Shown here piece after piece: positions 54,985 through 64,000 of a stretch of 64,000 bases of DNA. The notes beneath the pieces are model-generated. The model made no database searches. It was not told the origin of the DNA and saw nothing but the letters and a program-made list of their open reading frames with translations. The DNA is from Armigeres subalbatus (lineage: Eukaryota > Arthropoda > Insecta > Diptera > Culicidae). The position numbers and the translations under genes were made by a program. The stretch's first letter is position 1. Every line of letters starts with the position of its first letter. The stretch spans positions 106,121,935 to 106,185,934 of the forward strand of contig NC_085139.1 of NCBI RefSeq assembly GCF_024139115.2, in the 5' to 3' direction.

Positions 54985-56203
54985 AATATAACTATGATAA
55001 ATAATCACTAAATTAGAATGTGCAATTCGTTCAATATACATAGATTAAAGTAAAAAGTCATAATAAAAAAAATAATAAAAATTCCAAAACATTGGAAATC
55101 GCTATTAAAGAATTCAACCGGTTATTTGATGTGAATTTTTTTATACATTCCATGAAACTGAAATTGAAAACCAAAAAAATAAATTTCATAATTCTAAACA
55201 GCCAAATTTTAAATTTTTTAAAATTTTTGATTTGGTTTAAATATAAATATTTTTGAACTTTTAGATTTATGTATTTTTAAAAGATATTTTTTTTTGCAGA
55301 ATTTTGGAAAATTGTACTTTTTAATTTTTGCAGCGTTTAATTTTTGAATTTTGCAATTACTAAATTTAAGTCTTTACTTAGTCACGGCGACAGTATTTAA
55401 ATGTCTACATTAAAAAAACCAAAAATTTTAATTTTTTGTATATCTGGATTTTTTATTTTTTTGAGTTCTTAAGTTTTAAAAATGTTGTGGCGTAAAATGT
55501 TTGTTTTTTCAAATTTAAAAAATTAAAGGTTAATTTTAATATTTAAATTGAAAAAAATGAAGTTTAGGAGCTTAAAAATTAAAAATTTTCAGTCTCAAAA
55601 TATTTTTTGATTTGAACGAAATAATAAAAAAAATATTTTTATAACGCAAACTTTTTAAAATTCTAATTTTTTTTTTTTTTTTTTTTATTTCAGAAACTCG
55701 CTTTTGAAATATTTTTTTTAGAGTTTTCAAAAACTTCTTCGATCTTTAGATTTTGAAATTGTCACATTTTTTTTTCAATTTAAAGATTTAGAGTATTTTA
55801 GATTTTCAAATTTAATTTTGAGATCCTAAATATAAATAATTTTTGAACCGTCAAAATAGATTTTGATTATTTTGAAGTTTAAATTTTAAAAATGTTAGGG
55901 TTTGAATGTTTTTTTTTTAAATTTTAAAACCTCGAAATCTTTAAATTTTTAAGGTTTTAAATTTTTATATTTTCAAATTTTTATTTTTTTTAATATATGT
56001 TTTTCATATTTTCAAATATTCTAATTTAGAATTAAATTTCTTATTTTCAGGATTTTCCAGTTTTTAATATTTTTAGATTTAACTTTTTAATTCTTATGAA
56101 ATTTAAAAACTAGAAAATGTGAAATTGTGAAACTTTGAAAAATTGTGCTTTTTAATTTTTGCAACGTTCAATTTTTGAATTTTGTAATTACTAAATTTAA
56201 GTC

Positions 56204-56390
56204 GGGGGACGGCTTTGGCAGGTTTTGTTCTATTATTGTCAGGTTTTTTTTTTATGACTGATTATGCTCAAATTTGGCCTAAACATTATTTGCATATCAA
56301 AGAATATTGTGGCCAAATTTCATAAAATTCGGTCGACAAAAACCCCTCTGCCAATAATAGAACAAAACCTTTAAAAGCCGTCTTTTCCCC
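56204..56390. mobile_element. MITE with GGACGGCTTTGGCAGG ends
   Basis: GACGGCTTTGGCAGGTTTTG and TTCTATTATTG at the left match the inverse of the right end (CAATAATAGAACAAAACCTT, then AAAGCCGTC). About 187 bp; GC island in the AT tract. Confidence 0.8.
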
Positions 56391-58368
56391 TCTTTAAATT
56401 TAGAAAAGTAAATTTTTGAAACGTTAACTTTCAATAATTCTTGTTTTTTCTTTCGAATTTTTAAAATCAACAATTTTTTATAACTTCCATCTTTACGCTT
56501 ATGTAAACTACGACATTTTTTTATTTTTTTTTATTTTGAGAATTTAAGACCTAGAAATTTTGAAATTTTGGAGTTTCAAAATATTATAATTTTTAAACAT
56601 TAAAATTAAAAAAAAAAATCTCTGAATTTTAAAAATTCAAAGAAATAACTTTTTGAAATTTAAAAAAATTTTGAAACGTAGAAAAGGTATTAAATTTTAA
56701 GTAGTTGAAATAGTGCCTACATTCGATTCATTGTCACCCACAACTACAGTATTCAAATGTCAAATAACAAATCAAAATTTTTAATTTCCTGAATATTTAA
56801 ATTTTTAAATTTTTCAGTTTCTAAATTTTTAAAATTTTGATTTTTTTAAGTTTTGTGGCGTAGAATTGTTGTATTCTAAAATTATAAAATTTATAGGTCT
56901 ATTCGAATTAAGAAAAATAAAGTTTTGGAATTTTGAAGCCTCAAAACTTTAAAACTTTTGATATTTTTAATTTTTGACTTTAAAATTTAAAATCGAAATA
57001 ATGAAAACAACAGTTTTTTAAACGATAACTTTTTAAAATTCTTATTTTTTCTGTCGAATTTTTTAAGTAAAAAATTTAAAGTTTTCAAAAACTTCTTCGA
57101 TTTCTAAATTTTAAATAGCCACATTTTTTTCAATTTTAAAATTTAGAGCATTTTAGAGCTACAAATTGAAAATTTTTCTAAATTGTAATATTTTGATGTT
57201 TTAAATTTTAAAATTTTAAATTTAAATAATTTTTGAACCGTCAAAATGATAAATTACTAAATATTTGAAAATTTTATCATTTTAATAATAACAATTTAAA
57301 ATTTTGAATTTTTTACAAATTTCGAAATTTTAAAGTTTTATGAATCTTTACATTTTTAAGTTTTGAAATTTATACATTCTCAAATTTTATAATTTTTTAA
57401 TTTTTGATCCTTAAATCGGTAAAGTAGCTTTTTATGATCGTAGATTTCAGAATTTTAAAATTTTTGATATTTTTGTATTTAAACTTTTTCATTTTTATTT
57501 TTTGAAATCTTTTTTATATTAAGTTTTGAATTGTTGAATTTTTATTTTTTTATATTTTTAAGCATTTGAATTTTAAAATCTGAAATTTTAATTCAATTTA
57601 TTTTTTTTTATTTTTCTATTTCAAATTTTTAAATTTTGAATGATTAAGTTTATAAACTTCTGCATTCATGAATTTTAAAATTTACCATTTTCTAGTTGAA
57701 ACTTTATTATTTTTTATTAATTAGTTTAAAAACTATTATGCCTTTATATTTTGAACCATTGAAACTTTTAAAATTTATATATAAATGAATTTTGACATTT
57801 CAAATTTTTATTTTTTATTTTATTTTTATATTCTAAATATTGTAAACATAAACTTGTTCGAATTTACAAATTTTTGAATTTTGAATTTCATTAAATTTTC
57901 TAATTTTTAAATTTTTATACGGAATATAAGGAATTGCAAAATAATAAAACTTTGAAAATTCATTTTTTTTTAATTTTCGAGCTTTAAAATTTTAACATTG
58001 AAATGTTTTGTTGTTGAAAAGTTGAAAATTCAAACTTTCAAAATTTTCAAAAAATTTGATAACCTCTCAATTTTGAAATTTTGCAATTTCTAAATCCCCA
58101 ATTTTTGAATTTTAAGATTTTTTAAATTATTTGATGCATATACATTTTTAGTTTTTAATTTTTTTTTGTTATTAAAATTTTAAATTTCGAAATTTTGGAT
58201 CATAAATAGTAATTCATATAATTTTCCAATTTTAAAAACTACTAACTGTTGTATTTTTTTTAATTCTCAAGATTTTAAATACATAAATTATTTTTTTTTA
58301 ATTTTTGAATGTAGATATTATTTAAATTTTAATTTCTAGGGCATTTTAATTTTAATTTTTCCAAATTT

Positions 58369-58606
58369 AGGCCGTTACAAATATTTAATTAACATTTAGT
58401 CCTACTGGTTTCCGAAAGTTCAAGAGGGAGGTGGGGGGATAATAAAAAAATATTAAAATGAAAAAAAATTTAAAAATACTCCTCGGATTTGTTAAAAAAT
58501 GTTTTGAAAATCCTCAAAATTGTTGCCCCCTCAAAATATTATGTTTTGGCAAAACAATTCGAGGGGAGGGGGAGACAAAATAGTTTCTAAATATTTGTAT
58601 CGGCCT
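58369..58606. mobile_element. MITE with AGGCCGTTACAAATATTTA ends
   Basis: AGGCCGTTACAAATATTTA at 58369 is mirrored by TAAATATTTGTATCGGCCT (one mismatch). G-rich GAGGGAGGTGGGGGG on one side and GAGGGGAGGGGGAGAC on the other are in direct, not inverted, strand sense. 238 bp. Confidence 0.8.
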
Positions 58607-58892
58607 TATAAATTATAAATTTTTTAAACTTCACATTTTTATACTTTTAAATTTTTTAATATTTTATTTCTTTAATTTTTAATCCCTGAAATTTTAAAAT
58701 TTTGAAAGTTTTCAATTTTAAAATTTAAAAAATTGGATTTATTTTTGTCTTTAAATGAAATTTTCGAATTTTTAAGTTTTGATTTTCAAATTAAACATTT
58801 TATTTTCAGATTTCCAAAACAAAATACTTTTTTTTAGCTTCTGGAATTTTTTAAACTTTTAAATTTTCAATTTTTTAAAAAATGTTTCATCG

Positions 58893-59260
58893 AAAATAGG
58901 CAACATTCTCGCCCGCCTTCTAATCGGGCACACCAGGCTTGCACGCAGGCTTCTAACAGAAGGAGATCCTCATCCCCAGTGCCAGCATTTTAAGCTCAGC
59001 AGTCAGTGGGGCGTATGAACGTGGATTGTCCAGGTCTAAAACGAATAAAAGTAGATTTCTCAATGAATCTTCGAGACACTTCAGCAGACCAGATCCAGAG
59101 AAAGCGAAGAAAGTTATTGTGCACCTAAAAGATATCGAATATTACAACACAATTTAAGAAAAGATTAGTATTTTGCCAGGGTAAACAATAGATTCAAACA
59201 ATGGACTCGAATAACCAGATATGAAAAGGTCCTCTCAAATATAAAACAATAAAAAAAAAA
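58893..59260 (+). pseudogene. 3' end of a LINE
   Basis: Plus strand reads NILARLLIGHTRLARRLLTE then GDPHPQCQHF, the RLRIGHTRLTH..PP-C-x-x-C C-terminal block typical of Jockey/I/R1-type LINEs. A further RFKQWTRITRYEKVL and a poly-A run (59247-59258) follow. Stops and a frame change are present. It is a 5'-truncated insertion in the AT tract. Confidence 0.7.
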
Positions 59261-59900
59261 ATTCAAATTAATAAATTTTAATTTTTCTAAATTTTAAAAT
59301 TTTAAATTTTTTCCGTTATGAATTTTTTTTAATTCCTTAGATTATAAATTTTTGAATTCCCAATTTTTTTTCTATTTTTTTTAAATTTTGATTCAAAATG
59401 TTAAAACATCCATAAATTTTTAAAACATGAACTTTTTTTAAATTTTCAAAAGGAATTAAAAATTTAAAGTTCAAATTAATTAATTTTTTTAAATTTTTTG
59501 TTGTTTTTGAAATATTACTAACTTAAACTTATGAAATTTTGAAAATCTAAGTTTGAAGATTCTAAAACTTATATACTGTTTTTCTAATTTTATTATTTTG
59601 AAATTTTGAAACAATAAAAAAAATACAAAATTTTAAATATTTAAGAATTTTTGATTTTTTTTTTGCTTTAAAAATTTTCAGATTAGAGATTTAAAGTCCA
59701 AAAAGTATTTAAAACATATTTTAATTTTTTGTAGTTTTAATATTAAATATTTTGTTTGTTCAAATTTCAAATTTCTAAACTTTAAAATTTAATCTTCAAG
59801 TTAAATTTTCTATATTATAAACTTTTTTTTAATTTTGTTTTAAAAGTTTTAATATTTTTTCATATATTATTCATTTTTTAAATTTTCATTTCATCGTCAT
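59261..59900. repeat. AT-rich low-complexity tract (continued)
   Basis: Same texture as 54990-58892; ends at about 59900 where normal composition resumes. Confidence 0.75.
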
Positions 59901-62119
59901 TTTGAAATCATCGTCAACAAAAGAAGCCCCTTTTACTTTTATGACACAACTGAAACACTTACCCATCGTTTTGCCCTTGAACTAGATTCAGCAATCTGCC
60001 TAAATTATTGCTTCATTTTCTGAGAGGTAATTAAAATTCTGTTCATCCATTGGAGTTCTCAGACTGACAAAACTCAGTTTCAGGCAGCCGTTGTTGGCGA
60101 CAAATTTTGCGACCAAGCGATATTATGCTGCGATGTCAAGAAGGTCATAACCGCTGCTGCTCTGACAAGATTTTTCCCATCGATCTCGTACCAATCTGCC
60201 CTAGCCGTGGTCGCCATCGTCATCGGATGGAGGACGGCTGCGTGTCGTAAGTCCATTTCATCAACCGAAACAAAGCGCTCGTCGGTCGGTTGCGAAAAGC
60301 GTGGCTGGCCGAGTTCAAAGTGCGAAATAGAAGGGCCACTTCTGAGGACCGAGATGAAATCTGTCTGAGAAAATCTCGGTTTCGAAATATGTGCTGCTGC
60401 TGGATGCTGGCGGCGGATCGTCCGGAAGTAGGTGCAAAATGGTGTCGCGCGTACCGAAGGGAATTATGATGTTTGCACAATCCCTTCACCGAGTGACATC
60501 GTTTCGTCCGAAAAAGCAAGTTCCAAGAAGTGGCTATAAAAAGGTACCAAGCAGCTGAGCCTAATCAACACATCTCACTTTGTCGCTGTTACTGCGGCTT
60601 TGTTGGCTGCTCATGAGGCACTTTTCCAACATGCCAGATTTCAACGGATCGATAAGCTTCAAGCGGGAGCCTGGGCCTGAGTTGGCGCGGTATGCTACCG
60701 TGGCCTTTGGAACCTTGAATCATCTGGTTCTCACACTGACACTTTGCGCACGGGATTCGTCGCTTCCCATATGGGCCCGTCGCCGTTGCTCCGTTTGGAT
60801 GGGTTGTTGGGCGTACCGTTGGCATTGGTTGGGCAAACGTGAGGACGCGACGTGTGAGGTAGGTACAGGTCCCCCCGCAGAGAACACAACAAGTCCGGCG
60901 AGAAACGATTGCGACGGACAGCCCGTGTGCATAAATAATAACATGCTCGGTCCCTTGTTGATTATAGTTAGCAGTCCGCAGCCAGCAGCCACACGGGTCC
61001 AAGCGGGCAGTATTATTATTATTCAGAGATGAAAGTTGCATCACGATTTCTCCATGAATGAATCTGCTCTTGCGCCCTCGCCCAAGTCACCCGTTGAAAA
61101 AACTCGCGAGGAAGTAAATCAGATCAACAAGCTGGTATTGCCGCTGCTGTCTCATGAAATAATTGCAATATCAACACAAGCTGCCAAGAGGGTGCTTTAG
61201 TTTTAAATGGATCTGTCAGCACATCACATTCAGCTTTAGCAGTGCAGCGACTTGACTCTTCGTCGCCGTGTCCGCTCGGTTGGATCCGTCCGCACAGTCG
61301 TCGGTGCTTGTCGCGGATGCTGGTTAGCCCAGTGAACTACTTGTTCAGCTCACTGAATGGGGTCCTCCCGCCCTGGCTTATTGTCCGCTCGTCGATCCGT
61401 ACGCGGGGCCGTGGTGCATGTTAATCGTATGCACTGACTGCCACTTAACCCATGAGCGACACACGACGAGAATAATAAACCGGCCGATTGTGGTCGTGTC
61501 TGGTGGTGGCACACCGGTTCTAGTTCGGATCGGATACTGCTCCAAGGATGATGGATTTCTATTTGTATTGCGGAAGATCCACCGCGTTCAGGTTGAAGTG
61601 TTTGGCCGGGTGGAAAAGGTATTTTACTGGGGGAGATATTCGTGGGAAATCCAAACATTGCCAGTTTTAGAACGATGGCAGTTATGGCGTTTTTTAGCGT
61701 CGCGAGGATTGTGAATTGTTTACTTCAGCTGTGACAGATAGATTGATATTACTTTTCTCATCATAACGTAGATGCCTTATTGGAAAACTTAGGATTTATT
61801 TTAGACCAAATTAAATTTCTTTGGTGTTTTGGTCCGAAATTATTTCAGAATTTCATTTAAAACTTCAGTTAATTTAATTTGAAAAACGAAGAGATTTTTT
61901 TTTCTTAGTTCATTTAGCAGATATGTTCATTAGAGTTTCCAACGTGTTTGTATGATCTTTCCTCATGCAGAAATCACGAGTCAAGTTGAGTAAATCGTAA
62001 AAAAAAGTAGAATTAAGTTTCGTATGCGCAATATTGCGTACTATGTAGGACAACGTCTGCTGGATCAACTAGTTTCTTACTAATTTTCTTTGAAAGTACT
62101 TCAACTTCTTTTAGTAATT
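59901..62119. other. Unassigned GC-balanced region, possible host regulatory DNA
   Basis: Composition changes sharply from the AT tract. Several frames of 100-150 codons (60220-60519, 60580-61032, 60589-61044, 61350-61714) lie on both strands, but the longest lack an ATG near the start and have no domain. The region may contain a host promoter and first exon, and no TE signature is seen until 62120. Confidence 0.35.
60530..60575 (+). promoter_or_regulatory. Possible TATA promoter
   Basis: GGCTATAAAAAGG at 60533-60545 is followed about 30 bases later by CCTAATCAACACATC, a possible start region. Downstream, TTTGTCGCTGTTACTGCGGC encodes a hydrophobic FVAVTAALLAAH stretch in one frame, reminiscent of a secreted-protein leader, but no ATG precedes it. 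Confidence 0.3.
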
Positions 62120-62710
62120 CCTTCGAAATTCCTTTCTTCGATTGTTTCATGAATTCATCAGAAAAATCCACTGGGATCTCCAGTCAGTTAGTTAGTTAGT
62201 TAGTTGGAATTTATTGAAGTATTCTTGAAGTAATTTCCACGGAAAATTTTGGAGAAACTCGAGGAAGAGAAGGCGGAGTATATGTATAATTTTCATGGGC
62301 GAAATTTGGGTGGAAGTATCAGGAAAAAAATTAAGGAACTTTTTGAAGGAATTTATGTAAATGTGGGGATTGCTGGAAGAAATTCAAATATATAATTTTC
62401 GGAGGAATTTTCGTGTACATTCCAGAGGAATTTCTGAAGGAATTACTGAAGAATTCTAAAATTATTCTACTGGGGATCTTGGATGATTGTTTTGGGAAAT
62501 ACCTGGAGGGATTTCCGGATTAATTTAATTTGGAATTCGCAATTGAATTCCCATGCCAGAGATATTTCCGAAATAATTCGCGGGTTTGGGTCGGAGCTGC
62601 GTTAGAAATTATATGTGAGGTGTGAAAATAGTTCGGTGGAAATTTCTAGAGAGTTCTCGAAGTAATTTATAAAGAGTTCTTGGATGACCTTCTTGAGAAA
62701 TTCCTTGAGG
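62120..62710. repeat. GGAATTTC-type degenerate short repeat, second block
   Basis: GGAATTTCTGAAGGAATTAC, GGAGGAATTTTCG and similar words, the same family as 48920-50530. An (AGTT)n microsatellite is at 62184-62206. Confidence 0.75.
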
Positions 62711-64000
62711 AAAAATTGGTGGGCATTTTAGAGTAATATACATGAAAAATCTAAATGGAATTTAAATGAATTTGATTCAAAAGACGCGAATTGAGCTTAG
62801 TTTATATAAAAAAAGGCGTTCCGGCGTGTTGTGCGAATGTGAACGGTATTAATACCAGCTAAAATAGGCTTTGATTTGGCCGAATGTCGTCGCGGCAATT
62901 GTGGTTTACTGGAAGTTATACTCAAAAAGGTACAGAAGAGCGAACCCCTAGTGATAAAGTACATATTTTAAGTGAGAAGTTGTGACAACGGAAGAAGACG
63001 GTTTTTTCTTTCGTCCGCTTTTCGTCCTGTGTTTTTTTCTTTCGCTCTAAGTGATAAATAAGAATAGTGTTTCGCGTCCGGACGAACTTCTTAACTTATA
63101 CTACCATCCATTGAAAATCGTCGGAAAATCGTTTCTGTGGTCGTCGTTGATGACGTATCCTACTGAATTGCGCAGCTGGTTGATTGAGAAGAATACAACG
63201 GACGCTTGAATCTGGTGAGAATGTTCCAATTATTTCCTTTAACCCTCTAAGACCCAAATGTCCGTATTCGCTCAAAACCATATTTTTACTTCCTTTTTTT
63301 GTCAAATTCATTGAATTTTAAGAATTTTGCTGCAATAGTTTTTCATACTTGGACATAATTTCCATCATACCAAGAGTATTATGTATCTTTTAAGCTCTTT
63401 ATGATATCGGAATAATTGTAGAAGAATACTGACCACAAATATTTCACTAATTAAAGTAATACGAATTTGAACACTAAAATATAAAAATAAAACCAACTCA
63501 CGAAATAAAGATTTCATAAAAATTGCTATGATTTTTTGATTAAGCTTCAAGTTACTTTTAAATACACATCGATTGACTTCAATGTCAACTAAATGAATTA
63601 TGGATTAAAGTTATTTGAAAACTAAAACATAAGTCTAAAGGCGATCTTGGGAATTAGAGTGGTATTATATTTTTGATACCTCATTTGTATTATATTTTCG
63701 TTACTTCATATATTGAAAATTAAATACGTACAGGGCATCGTTTGCTACTATTGCCGCGGATATTGTGGGAGTCCCAGCTATCCGGTTCACGCTTTACTTG
63801 GCAGCGGTGGCTCTTCTCGACCTTCTACTACCTGAGTAGTCAGTACGAATAAGGGCGTCCTTGTGATGTTTTGCTGTTCCTGTTATGGCTAGCTAGTGCA
63901 TCTCCATCCCCTACACTCCCTGAAGACAACCTTCTTGCTTCAGCAGTGATTCCTTTTTACAGCACTAGTCTCCATAACGAAAAGGGCACCATTACGGAGC
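62711..64000. other. Unassigned trailing sequence
   Basis: 62770-63240 is GC-balanced, with CTTTCGTCCGCTTTTCGTCC, and could be a 5' untranslated segment of a gene or LINE. 63240-63720 is AT-rich. 63725-64000 is again GC-balanced and cut by the window end. No coding frame is convincing. Confidence 0.35.

Larger units (their letters stand above)
54990..58892. repeat. Extreme AT-rich low-complexity tract
   Basis: Almost 4 kb of A/T words (TTTTAAATTTT, TTTTGAATTTT, AAATTTTTGAA) without a stable period. It is interrupted by two MITEs. CTTTTTATGATCGTAG is shared between 53947 and 57427, suggesting duplication from the neighbouring region. No gene. Confidence 0.8.

Noticed and set aside
60580..61044. 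150-codon ORFs on both strands
   Set aside because: The plus frame opens without an ATG and neither shows a domain. Overlap on both strands in GC-balanced DNA is expected by chance.

Overview
This window looks like mosquito genomic DNA, most likely Aedes. It is AT-rich and carries tRNA-derived SINE copies that I recognise as the Aedes Feilai type: a tRNA-like head with A and B boxes, the sequence GGTTCGATTCCCGG, and a (GAA)n tail. It also has an RTE/JAM1-like LINE, an mT/ITmD37E-like mariner, TA-, TTAA- and 8-bp-TSD MITEs, and short-period repeats built on GGCCGAAA, AGTGAGAAG and GGAATTTC. Almost everything that can be identified is transposon-derived. I see no complete host protein-coding gene and no rRNA, functional tRNA or CRISPR. 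The window is best read as intergenic or intronic DNA. One possible host exon lies on the minus strand near 43.85-44.04 kb and one possible TATA promoter near 60.53 kb.

Layout. 0.5-4.2 kb: two small MITEs, inverted GGCCGAAA-type repeats and a Tigger-like end. 4.37-6.66 kb: a foldback element whose two arms are arrays of a ~173-bp unit. 6.7-9.4 kb: purine/pyrimidine repeat blocks, a degenerate ~125-bp array split by a SINE, and a small hairpin MITE. 9.42-15.34 kb: a giant foldback of ~5.9 kb with arms of ~152-bp GC-rich units and, in its right half, two adjacent hairpin MITEs of one family. 15.4-18.1 kb: a nested composite of short repeats, a MITE, a LINE remnant and a TTAA MITE. 20.4-22.3 kb: a foldback MITE and a near-complete Feilai SINE with 13-bp TSDs. 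22.44-26.36 kb: a DNA transposon with >500-bp inverted termini and a frameshifted transposase-like gene. 26.4-29.6 kb: AT-rich tract with nested MITEs. 29.6-35.74 kb: a SINE split by a long-TIR element that itself contains a MITE fragment and an RNase-H-bearing LINE. 35.9-36.2 kb: second full Feilai SINE. 44.4-45.3 kb: palindromic hAT-like element with a second element nested in it, both with perfect 8-bp TSDs. 46.4-47.9 kb: RTE-clade LINE. 48.9-50.5 kb: GGAATTTC-type repeats split by a 0.4-kb retroposon. 51.2-52.7 kb: broken mariner, minisatellite and another hAT-like MITE. 55-59.9 kb: extreme AT-rich tract with two MITEs and a LINE 3' end.

The elements form a layered record of insertions rather than a pathway. 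The strongest candidate for something poorly described is the 22.44-26.36 kb transposon. Its transposase-like gene is broken only by frame changes, at least four of them in homopolymer or dinucleotide runs, so it may be intact in the animal. Next come the foldback elements with tandem-array arms, which share one architecture but no sequence. All coordinates for repeats and decayed elements are read by eye and may be off by several bases.
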